Origin: CAZKNF01 sp964554105
GTDB lineage: Bacteria > Bacteroidota > Rhodothermia > Rhodothermales > VXPQ01
Length of the DNA stretch: 64,000 nt
NCBI GenBank assembly: GCA_964554105.1
Contig: CAZKNF010000003.1
Span: forward strand, 53,059 to 117,058
Direction: 5' to 3'
This document shows, one piece after another, positions 17,111 to 26,279 of this stretch. Both the position numbers and the translations under genes were made by a program. Position 1 is the first letter of the stretch; every line of letters starts with the position of its first letter. The notes below the pieces were generated by a model. That model was not told the origin of the DNA and ran no database searches. It saw only the letters and a program-made list of their open reading frames with translations.

Positions 17111-17937
17111 CTAGTCAAAGTCGCTAAGTATGCGGCGGATTTTCTCGATTTCGTCTGAGGATGCTCGGCNNNNNNNNNNNNNNNNNNNNNNNNNNNNNNN
17201 NNNNNNNNNNNNNNNNNNNNNNNNNNNNNNNNNNNNNNNNNNNNNNNNNNNNNNNNNNNNNNNNNNNNNGCCTCTTCCGTGGTGTATGCTGAATCTCTGC
17301 CGGCGTTGCTCTTGGCTTCGCCAGATGTCTCCTCGAACTTTTTCGGCGCTGCCTTTAGTTCGTTTCTTTCGTCAGCAGGTACTGAGTTTTCGGGGTAAAC
17401 GTCCGCATCCGGCGGTGTGATGGTGTCGGGGGGCGCGTTTTCAGAGGGCTTATCCCGGCCCGGAATTAACTTGATGAAGCCCACCGGATCATCACCCTCA
17501 AAATGGGCCAGGATTTCCATTTCGGACATCAGAAATGCCCGCAGGCGCGTAACGATTTCGGATCGGCGGCCGCTCAGTTTCGCCGTATCACGCTTGATCT
17601 GATGGAGATCCTCTCCTGCATCACGCTTGATTTCCTCAGCGCGCTGCTCGGCGCTGTTGATGATGAGGCGCGCTTTCTCCTCGGCATTCTGAAGTGCCTC
17701 CTTCGACGTTTCGCGAGCGGTCTGAAGCGCTTCCTGCAGCGCCTCTTCAACCTTCTCGTAGTGCACCATTTTGTTTTCAAGGTCGCGGATCTTCTCGTCT
17801 TTTCGCCGACTTTCATCGAGGAGATCCTCCCACTGGCTCGACAGCATCTGAAGGAAGGCGAGCACTTCTTCGGCGTCATACCCCCTGAGTCCGCGCGTGA
17901 ATTCCTGTTTGCGAATGTCTAGTGGCGTAAGTCTCAT
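17111..17937 (-). CDS. DivIVA-domain protein, interrupted by an assembly gap
   Basis: The N-terminus MRLTPLDIRKQEFTRGLRGY is the DivIVA membrane-curvature domain, followed by coiled coil (about 40-125), a short folded stretch and an acidic, proline-rich linker. DivIVA proteins gather at division sites or poles and recruit partners. A 100-N gap (17170-17269) interrupts the 3' part. If the Ns are read as real length, the frame runs on to a stop at 17086 with an unlikely tail. In another frame, the bases 17113-17169 encode SSDEIEKIRRILSDFD and a stop at 17111-17113, a far more plausible helical C-terminus. I therefore place the end at 17111. The real gap size is unknown. It follows yggS, as in the Gram-positive ylm-divIVA-ileS order. 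Confidence 0.8.
17170..17269. other. 100-base run of N (assembly gap)
   Basis: Exactly 100 N in a row, the usual placeholder for a gap of unknown length between contigs. It falls inside the acidic linker of the DivIVA-like gene, where low-complexity or repeated sequence may have stopped the assembly. Any coding call that crosses it, on either strand, is unreliable. Confidence 0.98.
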
Positions 17938-18088
17938 AACTCTTCTCTTACTTCATTGGCGCAGATTATCGAGCCTACATCGAAGATAACGATTTTTCTC
18001 GTCTGGAAAGCGTCTCGACGAGTCCTGTTGCTCGCTCGTTCGTCCATTTCGTTCTTGTGATTACGGTGGCGGCGGACCGGGATCCTGC

Positions 18089-18799
18089 TTAATGACGCGC
18101 ACCGAATATCGCTGTCCCGATTCTTACGTGCGTCGCACCTTCTTCGATAGCCACCTCGAAATCTCCGCTCATACCCATCGAAAGGTGCTTCATTTCGGCA
18201 TTGGGATGATCTTTTCCATCGTAGGAATCGGACAGTTCATACAAGCGCCGAAACTCTGGGCGTACCTTCTCGGGATTATCGACAAATGAAGCAATCGTCA
18301 TAAGTCCCTGGATGCGGAGATGCTTATAATCGGCGAGTTTATCGAGGAAGGTGTGTGTGTCAGATGGACGCACGCCGTACTTAGCATCCTCTCCCGAGAC
18401 GTTGACTTGGACGAGGCATGGGACGACGCGGCCTTGCTCGGAAGCCCTTTTGTCCAGCTCTTTCGCCAGACGCGGGCTGTCCAGCGCCTGAAAGACATCC
18501 GCGTGATTAACTACGTCCTTCGCCTTGTTTCGCTGAAGATGACCGATCATGTACCACGAAACCGAGCCGCCCCGGAGTAAACCGGGGATTGCGCCGGCCT
18601 TCTCGACGAGTTCCTGCACACGATTCTCCCCGAAATGCGCCAAGCCAGCAGTAGCTGCTGCTGCTACGGCATTTATCGGAAAGTTCTTCGTGACACCGAT
18701 TAGGGTTACCTCCTTCGGAGACCTGCCGCTGCGCGTGCATGCCTTTTCGATACGCTCACGAACCGCCTGGAGCCGGTGCTCTACGGTGTCGGAGTTCAT
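18089..18799 (-). CDS. yggS: YggS/YlmE family pyridoxal-phosphate homeostasis protein
   Basis: Cytoplasmic PLP-binding protein of the alanine racemase N-terminal fold that buffers free pyridoxal phosphate and affects amino-acid balance; it has no established catalytic reaction. The 236-residue length fits. Lys38 in TLIGVTKNFP is the expected PLP lysine; other family signs are HFGENRVQELVEKAG, WYMIGHLQRNKAK and the C-terminal HLSMGMSGDFEVAIEEGATHVRIG segment (given in parts: LSMGMSGDFEVAI and THVRIGTAIFG). It stands 150 bases upstream of the divIVA-like gene on the same strand, the order known from the ylm cluster near cell-division genes. Confidence 0.93.
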   Translation of the reverse strand: MNSDTVEHRLQAVRERIEKACTRSGRSPKEVTLIGVTKNFPINAVAAAATAGLAHFGENRVQELVEKAGAIPGLLRGGSVSWYMIGHLQRNKAKDVVNHADVFQALDSPRLAKELDKRASEQGRVVPCLVQVNVSGEDAKYGVRPSDTHTFLDKLADYKHLRIQGLMTIASFVDNPEKVRPEFRRLYELSDSYDGKDHPNAEMKHLSMGMSGDFEVAIEEGATHVRIGTAIFGARH

Positions 18800-18951
18800 G
18801 ATCTTTGTCGCTGCGGTAATTAGTACGTGCGATTTCTTCCAAGCACGTCAGGATATGGACTGCCGATTATTTTGATCCATCTGTGACGCCGTGATCAAGA
18901 ACAGGCAAATCGATAAATCTTTCATGCGCCCTCGCGAGTCTGGATACGGCT

Positions 18952-21483
18952 CTAAACGTCCGCTCGCAGGGATTCGAGCGGAGGACGCGAGTAGACACCG
19001 CGGCTACTCAACATGCCGATGCCCACAGTCAGGGCCGGTACGACTACCAGAAGTGCGAGCATTGCGGTAATGTCCGGCTGAAAGGCAATTTCGAACAGGA
19101 AATAGGCGAGCGCCCAGGCGCCAAATATGGAAAGCAGTAATCCAGTCGCGGCTGCAAAGAAGCCGAGGAAGAGATACTCCGTAAGCATGATCTGCAACAC
19201 CTGACGGCGAGACGCCCCGAGCGTCTTCAGCAGCACGCTCTCACGAACTCGTTCCATTCTACTCACGACCACCGCACCGACGAGAACGATTAGGCCCGTA
19301 ATGATGCTGAAGGAGGCCATGAATCGCACGATGAACGCAATCCGGTCGAATATCGAATCGAACGTACTCAAGACAAGCGAAAGGTCGACGGCCGAGACGG
19401 CCGGGTACTCTTGAATAATTTCTCGCTGCACGCTTGCCGCCTGATCTGACGTTTCGGTGCGGCTGAGGACAACAAAAAACTGCGGTGCATCCTCTAGAAC
19501 ACCTTCGGGAAATACGACGAAGAAGTTCGTCCCGATCCGACGCCAGTCTACCTCCCTCAGACTGCCCACAACGGTCGTGACGGCAAGGCCCTGCACGTCG
19601 AAGACGAGCGTATCGCCCAGACCAACCTGTAGATCGTTTGCGATATCCACTTCTACGGAGACGGGTACGACATCCGACCCTTCCTCAACCCGCTCGACGA
19701 ACTCGCCAGCGATGACTTCCTCGGACTCTGTCAGAAAGTCACGATATGTTGACCGATACTCGCGCCGATGAACCCATCTGACATTGAATGTCGAATCCGC
19801 CCTCAACTCATCAATAGTTCGTCCTTTAACCGCGGAAAGCCGCATGGTAACGATCGGTACACGATCTAATACCGGCAGGTCCTGGGATCGTACGATGTCG
19901 GACACGGAGTCGACCTGGTCGGGTTGAACGTCGAAGAAGACGAGGTTTGGTCGGCCTTCTCCGCCGGCGACTTCGATCTGGCCCAGGAGCGTTGATTGGA
20001 CGCCAAACAGAGTTGCGATAAGAAAGGCGCCCAACCCGAGGGAAAGCATCAGTGTGCTCGTCTGATTATTAGGCCGAAACAGATTGGCGAGCCCTTGGCG
20101 CCAAACATAGGCCCAGGAAGTCGGAAAGAAGCGTCTCGTAATCCACATTATTCCACGGGCGACACCGAGGAGCGCGACGAATACGATCGCAAGACCTATC
20201 GAGTAACCGAAGCCGTACAGGGGTTCAGGTGCGTTTGCGACAGCAAACGCCGTCATTCCGGTCGCAATTAGGCCCAGTACGATCCACCAGGCTACGTCTT
20301 TAAGCGGATTTGATTGTCCGTCGACCGCCGATCGCAGGGTAATTAGCGGAGAAACCTTGCGAATCGAAACCAGCGGCAGCATCGCGAAGAGAATTGTAAC
20401 GCTGAATCCGATGACCACGCCCAGCAATACGGACGACCACGACACGGAGAAGGAGACGCCAACTGGCAGGAAGTCGCTGAGTACGAACGGAACGATCAAC
20501 TGAAGGCCAACTCCGATGGCCGCTCCCACCACCCCACCGATCAATCCCATGATGCCTGCCTGAACGGCGTAGATCGAGAAGGTCCGCGTCGCCTTCGCGC
20601 CGACGCAGCGGAGAACGGCAATCGTCTCCGTTCGCTTTCTTACGTAGATGTGGATGGCGCTGGCAACACCGATGCCGCCGAGCAGCAGTGCCATAAAGGC
20701 CACTATACTCAGAAATCGGTACAGATTTGTAAGTGATTCATCCCAATTCTCGCGTGTCTCCTCGACCGTGTCGGAGTCAATGTCGTACTCGCGAATATGC
20801 GACTGAATGTTGTCCTCAAGGGCTTCTATGTCGCGTCCCTCCGCGAAATAGAAGCTGACATCATATTCTGCACGGCTTCCATCCGTGAGCAGCGTAGTAT
20901 CGAGATCTTCACGCGGAATATAAATGCGTGGACTGAACAGCGACATTATTTCGTTTTCGCGAGGTGTCTTATCCAATCGGCCGACGATTACGTACGTGCG
21001 GTCGCCGATGCGAACCGAATCGCCCGGCTCCACACCGTACTGCGTCATCAGGGTTGCGTCGACGAGTGCACCACCCATCTCGAGATATCGGTCCGATGCA
21101 GAGCGCGGAGTCGTTACCACCTCGCCGTAGAACGGGTAGTCGCCCTCGATTGCGCGGACGGTCGCCAGGCGTGTATCCCCCGTGGAAGGGAAGTATGCCA
21201 TCGAGTTGAATGAAACTCGTCTCGACTGAAGGCCACCGATAGAGTCGATAAGGGCTTCCGATTCTTCGGGGAATTGCCCGTCGCGTTCGAGTATGAGGTC
21301 TGCCCCCAGCAGGGTCTTCGATTCCTTGTCGACAGTCTCGCGAAGATTATCTCCGAAGGAGGAAATGGCAACCAGTGCTGCGACGCCGACGACCATAGAC
21401 GAGAGAAACAGCGCGAGCTGCCGTCTGCTGCCGCGGCTGTCGCGCCAGGCCATTCTGTAGATCCAGGGGTCGAAGAGTTTCAT
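18952..21483 (-). CDS. ABC transporter permease, YbbP type (two FtsX domains)
   Basis: Inner-membrane permease of 843 residues from the ATG at 21483 (MKLFDPWIYRMAWRDSRG), which is the usual family beginning; an upstream ATG at 21531 would add 16 unlikely residues. It has a first membrane helix (about 25-45), a large periplasmic domain, a cluster of FtsX-type helices (about 260-450), a second periplasmic domain and a final FtsX domain (about 720-840). The layout is that of the YbbP/MacB-like predicted permease often paired with TesA. It lies 102 bases after its ATPase gene. With the neighbouring esterase gene it matches the tesA-ybbA-ybbP set, proposed to handle lipids or lipoproteins; the actual substrate is not known. 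Confidence 0.88.
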   Translation of the reverse strand: MKLFDPWIYRMAWRDSRGSRRQLALFLSSMVVGVAALVAISSFGDNLRETVDKESKTLLGADLILERDGQFPEESEALIDSIGGLQSRRVSFNSMAYFPSTGDTRLATVRAIEGDYPFYGEVVTTPRSASDRYLEMGGALVDATLMTQYGVEPGDSVRIGDRTYVIVGRLDKTPRENEIMSLFSPRIYIPREDLDTTLLTDGSRAEYDVSFYFAEGRDIEALEDNIQSHIREYDIDSDTVEETRENWDESLTNLYRFLSIVAFMALLLGGIGVASAIHIYVRKRTETIAVLRCVGAKATRTFSIYAVQAGIMGLIGGVVGAAIGVGLQLIVPFVLSDFLPVGVSFSVSWSSVLLGVVIGFSVTILFAMLPLVSIRKVSPLITLRSAVDGQSNPLKDVAWWIVLGLIATGMTAFAVANAPEPLYGFGYSIGLAIVFVALLGVARGIMWITRRFFPTSWAYVWRQGLANLFRPNNQTSTLMLSLGLGAFLIATLFGVQSTLLGQIEVAGGEGRPNLVFFDVQPDQVDSVSDIVRSQDLPVLDRVPIVTMRLSAVKGRTIDELRADSTFNVRWVHRREYRSTYRDFLTESEEVIAGEFVERVEEGSDVVPVSVEVDIANDLQVGLGDTLVFDVQGLAVTTVVGSLREVDWRRIGTNFFVVFPEGVLEDAPQFFVVLSRTETSDQAASVQREIIQEYPAVSAVDLSLVLSTFDSIFDRIAFIVRFMASFSIITGLIVLVGAVVVSRMERVRESVLLKTLGASRRQVLQIMLTEYLFLGFFAAATGLLLSIFGAWALAYFLFEIAFQPDITAMLALLVVVPALTVGIGMLSSRGVYSRPPLESLRADV

Positions 21484-21585
21484 CTTCAGCAGGTCGGGTG
21501 CGTTGTTTGGCCGAATAGCCGCGGCCAACATTGCGCCGGCTCGTATCGTGATTGGTATGGCAGCGCTGCGCGCGTCGCGTGCGTC

Positions 21586-22293
21586 CTACATTACGGAGCG
21601 GACAGGGCCCATCTCCGTGAGTTCGTCCGCCACGACTTCCCCACCTTGAAGTTGGATTATGCGACCGGTGCGATCGGCGAGATCGAGATTGTGAGTGACG
21701 AGCATGAGTGTCGTGCCGGCCGTTTCATTGAGATCGAAAATCAGATTCTCAATCCTCTGACCTGTGTCCGCGTCGAGATTTCCGGTAGGCTCATCCGCGA
21801 AAAGGATTGTAGGACGGTTTATGAATGCGCGCGCTATGGCTACGCGCTGTTGTTCACCGCCGGACAGCTGGGCGGGGTAGTGCGTCATGCGATCTTCGAG
21901 CCCTACTTGCGTGAGTAGAACCTCAGCCCTGCGACGTGGCCCTGAGTCGCCTCGAAGCTCCGCAGGCACCATAACATTTTCGAGCGCGGTGAGAGTTGGA
22001 ATTAGCTGAAATGTCTGAAAAATGAATCCGACCTGATCGTTACGTAGCACGGCGAGCTGATCCTCTGAAAGGAGGGACAGATTGGAGCCTCCGAGAAATA
22101 CGGAGCCTGATGTGGGGCGGTCGAGACCAGCACACAGGCCCAACAAAGTCGTTTTTCCGCTTCCAGACGGACCAACGACCGCACATGTCTCTCCCGACGC
22201 GAGCGAAAGGGATACGTCGTTTAGAACCGTGAGCGTCTCTGAGCCGCTTCGATACGTTTTCGTAAGTCCCTCGACCGAGAGTACTGAATTCAT
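21586..22293 (-). CDS. ABC transporter ATP-binding protein, YbbA/LolD type
   Basis: Cytoplasmic ATPase of 235 residues energising the neighbouring permease. Walker A is VGPSGSGKTTLLG, the Q-loop is in FIFQTFQLIPTLTALENV, the ABC signature is QLSGGEQQRVAIARAF, Walker B ends ILFADEPTGNLD, and the switch histidine is in LVTHNLDLA. This is the LolD/MacB/YbbA subtype, consistent with an FtsX-type permease partner. I start it at the ATG at 22293 (MNSVLSVEGLTKTY); a longer frame to 22374 would run into the divergent esterase gene region and has no family support. The start regions of this gene and the esterase are 110 bases apart and probably share a regulatory region. Confidence 0.92.
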   Translation of the reverse strand: MNSVLSVEGLTKTYRSGSETLTVLNDVSLSLASGETCAVVGPSGSGKTTLLGLCAGLDRPTSGSVFLGGSNLSLLSEDQLAVLRNDQVGFIFQTFQLIPTLTALENVMVPAELRGDSGPRRRAEVLLTQVGLEDRMTHYPAQLSGGEQQRVAIARAFINRPTILFADEPTGNLDADTGQRIENLIFDLNETAGTTLMLVTHNLDLADRTGRIIQLQGGEVVADELTEMGPVRSVM

Positions 22294-22403
22294 GAGTACG
22301 TGCCGTGAAACAGGTGTTCGCCAACCCGGGTTTGGATGGATCGACGGCAATGATTCCGACGTCGATCTATGCATCGAGAGATGATCATTTGTGCGGACTG
22401 GCT

Positions 22404-23141
22404 ATGAAATTTCGACAACTATACCTCATTCCCCTCCTCTCTGTTCTGCTCACCGCATGTGGTGCGGACGAACAGTCGCCGAATCCCATCGACAGAGATA
22501 CGTCGTCAGTCGACTTCCGCAGCTCTGCCGACTCAGCCGTCTTCGCCGACTCGAGCATTGAATCCGGCGAGAAAGTCATTCTGTTTCTTGGCAACAGCCT
22601 CTCTGCTGGCCTGGGAGTGGATTCCGACGAGTCATTCCCCAGCTTAATTCAGGAGAGGATTGATTCCCTCGGTTGGAATTTCAAAGTAGTCAACGCCGGC
22701 GTGAGTGGTGAGACCACGTCGGGTGGGCTGAGTCGTATTGATTGGGCTTTAAGACAGCCGATCGATGTTCTCGTTCTCGAGCTTGGCGGCAATGACGGTC
22801 TTCGCGGTATTCCCGTGGAAGTGACTAAGCAAAATCTGGAAGAGATCATAACCAGAACGCAGGCCACGTATCCTAATGCTGAGATCGTCCTGGCGGGCAT
22901 GCAGATGCCCCCAAATCTAGGCGCGGAGTATACAAGCCAGTTTCGAGACGTATTTTATGATCTCGCTGAAGAGAACGACATTCATCTCATTCCCTTTCTC
23001 CTTGAAGGTGTTGGAGGCGTGGAGTCGATGATGCAGGATGATCGAATCCACCCGAACGCGGCCGGCCACCAAAGAGCCGCTGCGAACGTGTGGGAAGTAT
23101 TGGAGCCAGTTCTTGCTGATATGCGCGAAACCGAAGTTTGA
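22404..23141 (+). CDS. arylesterase/lysophospholipase, TesA-like SGNH hydrolase lipoprotein
   Basis: SGNH (GDSL) hydrolase of 245 residues. The ATG at 22404 gives a lipoprotein signal, LLSVLLTAC with Cys19, so the enzyme should be anchored in a membrane facing the periplasm; an upstream GTG at 22305 would hide this signal. Block I reads FLGNSLSAGLG, with catalytic Ser65 in GNSL rather than GDSL; block III is LGGNDGLRG and the Asp/His pair is in DRIHPNAAGH. TesA enzymes split acyl-CoA, aryl esters and lysophospholipids. It diverges from the YbbA/YbbP genes, the known neighbourhood of tesA, supporting a shared role in envelope lipid handling. Confidence 0.92.
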   Translation: MKFRQLYLIPLLSVLLTACGADEQSPNPIDRDTSSVDFRSSADSAVFADSSIESGEKVILFLGNSLSAGLGVDSDESFPSLIQERIDSLGWNFKVVNAGVSGETTSGGLSRIDWALRQPIDVLVLELGGNDGLRGIPVEVTKQNLEEIITRTQATYPNAEIVLAGMQMPPNLGAEYTSQFRDVFYDLAEENDIHLIPFLLEGVGGVESMMQDDRIHPNAAGHQRAAANVWEVLEPVLADMRETEV

Positions 23142-23189
23142 GATAGATAGGTTCACGTTGCAGCGGACTCCATGCAACGGTTACCATGG

Positions 23190-24662
23190 TCACAGCGATT
23201 TCACGGCACCGACCAGTTCCATCAGTGAATCTTTCGCGTCCCCGAAGAGCATCCTCGTGTTGTTGTTGTAGAAGAGCAAGTTCTCAATGCCTGAATAGCC
23301 TGGACGCATGCTTCGCTTCAACACTATCACGGTATCGGACCGATCTACATCGAGAATCGGCATGCCATAGATAGGGCTATTGGTGTCGCTCCTTGCTGCC
23401 GGATTGACGACGTCGTTCGCACCGATCACCAGCGTTACATCGGTCGATCCGAATAACGCGTTTATGTCGTCCATCTCGTAGAGGTCATCGTATGGCACAT
23501 TCGCTTCGGCCAGTAGCACGTTCATATGACCCGGCATGCGGCCGGCCACGGGATGAATCGCGTATTTCACGTCGACCCCTTTCTGGTGCAGCATTTCAGC
23601 GAGCTCACGCACCTGATGCTGTGCCTGAGCAACGGCCATACCGTACCCTGGCACGACAATGACGTTACTTGCGTAGGTAAGCAGGATGGCGACGTCATCT
23701 ACCGAGGTCTCGTTGACGGACATGCCCTCCGTGAGTCCTTCCACATCTGCGCCAGCCCCGTCGGCGGACTCTCCGCCGAATCCCCCGAGGAGAACGTTGA
23801 TCAGCGAGCGGTTCATCGCCTCGCACATGATCTTCGTAAGGATCAATCCGGATGCGCCGACGAGCGCACCGCTAACGATGAGCGCGGTGTTGTTGAGCAC
23901 GAAACCGGTCGCCGCGGCAGCGAGCCCGGAATAGGAGTTTAGTAGAGCCACGACTACCGGCATGTCTGCTCCACCGATTGGGACGACAAGAAAGATACCG
24001 AGGAGCAGAGCGAATAGTGAGAGGGCGGCAGTGCCCCAGGCGATTGCCGTCAGATCGAATGCGATCGATTCAGATCCCCAGACCATGAATCCTGCCGCGA
24101 TGAGAGCGCCTAAGAGAAATAGCACGCTTAGAATCCGCATTCCAGGGAACGCAATGGGATTGCCGGATACATAACCCCTTAATTTGCCGAACGCGATGAA
24201 GCTTCCGGAAAAGGTGATCATCCCGATCAATACACTGATCACCACGGTGAATGCCTTGATCGCGTCAAATTCACCGACAGCGGGCGCCGACTGCGCGGCA
24301 TGGACGACGATGGACGTTCCGTCGGGGCCGACCATGTGGCGTGCCACCTCAGCCGAAGCCACGAGCGCGGATGCTAGCCCGCCGAATCCGTTGAATGCGG
24401 CTACAAGTTCCGGCATTCCGGTCATCTCGACCCGTCTGGCCAGCACGGCACCGATGGCTCCGCCGACGATGAGGCCAACCAGCATCTCTATAGGCGTCAG
24501 TATATCGTAGAGAAACAGCGTTGCGACCACCGCCACCAGCATGCCGGCAGCGGCCATCTGATTTCCTGAGCGAGCCGTCGTCGGCGACTGCAGACGCTTC
24601 ATCCCTAGGATGAATAGAATTGCGGCGGCCAAATAGGCCAATTCGATTGTTGTAGTGCGCAT
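23190..24662 (-). CDS. pntB: NAD(P) transhydrogenase subunit beta
   Basis: Membrane and NADP(H)-binding subunit of the proton-translocating transhydrogenase, which reduces NADP+ with NADH at the cost of the proton gradient. The ATG at 24662 (MRTTTIELAYLAAAILF) gives 490 residues, the normal length; a longer frame upstream to 24791 overlaps the alpha-2 gene and is not supported. About eight or nine membrane helices fill residues 1-260, then the soluble domain III begins near VDDVAILLTYASNVIVVPG, with GYGMAVAQAQHQVRELAEML and VIGANDVVNPAAR at the NADP site. It follows alpha-2 by 13 bases and closes a three-gene set. Confidence 0.96.
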   Translation of the reverse strand: MRTTTIELAYLAAAILFILGMKRLQSPTTARSGNQMAAAGMLVAVVATLFLYDILTPIEMLVGLIVGGAIGAVLARRVEMTGMPELVAAFNGFGGLASALVASAEVARHMVGPDGTSIVVHAAQSAPAVGEFDAIKAFTVVISVLIGMITFSGSFIAFGKLRGYVSGNPIAFPGMRILSVLFLLGALIAAGFMVWGSESIAFDLTAIAWGTAALSLFALLLGIFLVVPIGGADMPVVVALLNSYSGLAAAATGFVLNNTALIVSGALVGASGLILTKIMCEAMNRSLINVLLGGFGGESADGAGADVEGLTEGMSVNETSVDDVAILLTYASNVIVVPGYGMAVAQAQHQVRELAEMLHQKGVDVKYAIHPVAGRMPGHMNVLLAEANVPYDDLYEMDDINALFGSTDVTLVIGANDVVNPAARSDTNSPIYGMPILDVDRSDTVIVLKRSMRPGYSGIENLLFYNNNTRMLFGDAKDSLMELVGAVKSL

Positions 24663-24675
24663 GGGTTTGGCGGCG

Positions 24676-24990
24676 TCAAACGGCGGCAGGTGAGGTGTCT
24701 TTCGATTCGACAGGTACAGGCCGCTTTTTTCTGAACATCTGCAGCATGCGGTCCGTGACCAGGAAGCCGCCGACGACATTGATCGTCGCAACGATTAGTG
24801 CGACGAATCCAAGCCATTTCGACCAATCACCTCCGACCATTCCGGCGACGACCAGAGCTCCGACAATCGTGATGCCGCTGATAGCATTTGTACCTGACAT
24901 CAATGGCGTGTGAAGCGTTTGTGGTACCTTGCTGATCGTCTCGAATCCTATGAAGGCGGCCAGAACAAACGTGACCAGGTTGTTGAGCAT
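24676..24990 (-). CDS. pntAB: NAD(P) transhydrogenase subunit alpha 2
   Basis: Small membrane part of the split alpha subunit, 104 residues with three helices (about 3-22, 33-52 and 57-80). The conserved segment LHTPLMSGTNAISGI is present, typical of domain II. The split into alpha-1 and alpha-2 matches the three-polypeptide transhydrogenases such as that of Rhodospirillum, in contrast to the fused alpha of Escherichia coli. It starts 90 bases after the alpha-1 stop and ends 13 bases before pntB. Confidence 0.95.
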   Translation of the reverse strand: MLNNLVTFVLAAFIGFETISKVPQTLHTPLMSGTNAISGITIVGALVVAGMVGGDWSKWLGFVALIVATINVVGGFLVTDRMLQMFRKKRPVPVESKDTSPAAV

Positions 24991-25080
24991 GGTTTGTTCA
25001 GTTAGGGATTGATGACGCGGAGCGCGCTCGTACCGTGAACGCCTTGAAATTTCGCATGAATGGACGCGCGCGCAGGATGA

Positions 25081-26214
25081 TCAGATAGCAAGAAGGTCGC
25101 GGACGCGGGAATTCACCAGTTCGCCGTTGTGTGCGACACAAGATCCATTGAAGATCTCATCGTCGAAATCCGGATGGAAAGCGTCCGAGTCCGAAAATTC
25201 GGTAAGCATCGCGTGAACCGTCCGGGAGTACATCTCACTGGCATTCACCGGGGCGCTCGATGGGAGGTTCGTCGGCCCCATAATCTGCACACCATCGCGA
25301 TCGATGGTCTCGTCCGGCCTGGTAAAGACGCAATTCCCACCGTTCGGAGCAGCCATGTCGACAATAATGGATCCCGGCTGCATTGCTGCGACCGCCTCTT
25401 CCGTGATCAATGTAGGGGCGGGCCGGCCGGGGATCAGCGCAGTCGTAATAACGACGTCGGACTTTCCAATGTGAGGTACGAGGAGCTCGGTCTGTCGGCG
25501 CGCCTTCTCTTCCATCAGGGCTCTGGCGTATCCGCCGGTATCTTGTGCATCCTGGGTATCGAATTCAAGTTCGACAAATTGCGCGCCCAGACTCCGAACC
25601 TCCTCTCGAACAGCATCACGAATATCGTATGCCGAGACTCGTCCTCCGAGACGGCGCGCGGTGGCTATGGCCTGCAATCCTGCCACACCGGCTCCGAGAA
25701 TCAGGACGTTCGCAGGACGTACTGTACCTGCGGCCGTTGTGAGGAGTGGAAAAAATTTCGGCAAGGCGGTCGCTGCAATCAGGACTGCTTTATATCCCCC
25801 GACCGAACTCATCGCGGAGAGCGCATCCATCTTCTGTGCGCGAGATATGCGCGGCACTAGCTCCATGCTGAGCGCCGTTATTCCGTGCTCCGCGAGTTTC
25901 CGACTGGTAGAAGGATCGTCGAGCGGGTTAAGAAAACCGATATAAATGCCCTTTGGTCTGGAAAGGGCGATTTCGGATTCGCTCGGCGGCTGCACCTTGA
26001 CGACGACGTCCGCACCCCATGCGTCCTCTCTCGTTGAGAGCGTTGCCCCGGCTTCTTGAAAATCCTTATCGAAAAAGAACGCCTCCTCTCCTGCTCCCTT
26101 TTCGGCGATGACGCTGTAGCCGGAAGCAGTAAGTTTGCCAACCGTGTCAGGTACCAGGGCCACGCGCCGCTCGCCGTGAACGGATTCTTTGGGAATACCA
26201 ATTGTCAGAGCCAT
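25081..26214 (-). CDS. pntAA: NAD(P) transhydrogenase subunit alpha 1
   Basis: Soluble NAD(H)-binding domain I of the transhydrogenase, 377 residues, related to alanine dehydrogenase. The family beginning MALTIGIPKESVHGERRVAL is intact; the Rossmann dinucleotide motif is VLILGAGVAGLQAIATARRL and the RQD-type loop region appears as DAQDTGGYARAL. The C-terminus extends about 50 residues past the usual core helix (SEMYSRTVHAMLTEF) into an acidic tail. It lies 65 bases downstream of serC, so the serC, serA and pnt genes are all on one strand and may be partly cotranscribed. The transhydrogenase would supply NADPH for biosynthesis. Confidence 0.96.
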   Translation of the reverse strand: MALTIGIPKESVHGERRVALVPDTVGKLTASGYSVIAEKGAGEEAFFFDKDFQEAGATLSTREDAWGADVVVKVQPPSESEIALSRPKGIYIGFLNPLDDPSTSRKLAEHGITALSMELVPRISRAQKMDALSAMSSVGGYKAVLIAATALPKFFPLLTTAAGTVRPANVLILGAGVAGLQAIATARRLGGRVSAYDIRDAVREEVRSLGAQFVELEFDTQDAQDTGGYARALMEEKARRQTELLVPHIGKSDVVITTALIPGRPAPTLITEEAVAAMQPGSIIVDMAAPNGGNCVFTRPDETIDRDGVQIMGPTNLPSSAPVNASEMYSRTVHAMLTEFSDSDAFHPDFDDEIFNGSCVAHNGELVNSRVRDLLAI

Positions 26215-26279
26215 AGGTGATTTACGGGGCCATAGCTAGCAGGATACCGTTGCGATGCCGTTGCCAATATAGGGCTGCG

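Noticed and set aside
17130..17420. 96-residue plus-strand frame crossing the N gap
   Set aside because: It reads through 100 N and is antisense to the DivIVA-like gene; there is no independent evidence of coding.
21274..21918. 214-residue plus-strand frame
   Set aside because: Antisense to the ABC permease and ATPase genes, spanning their junction; no domain seen.
25129..25860. 243-residue plus-strand frame
   Set aside because: Antisense to the transhydrogenase alpha-1 gene, with no known domain; a shadow of the real gene.
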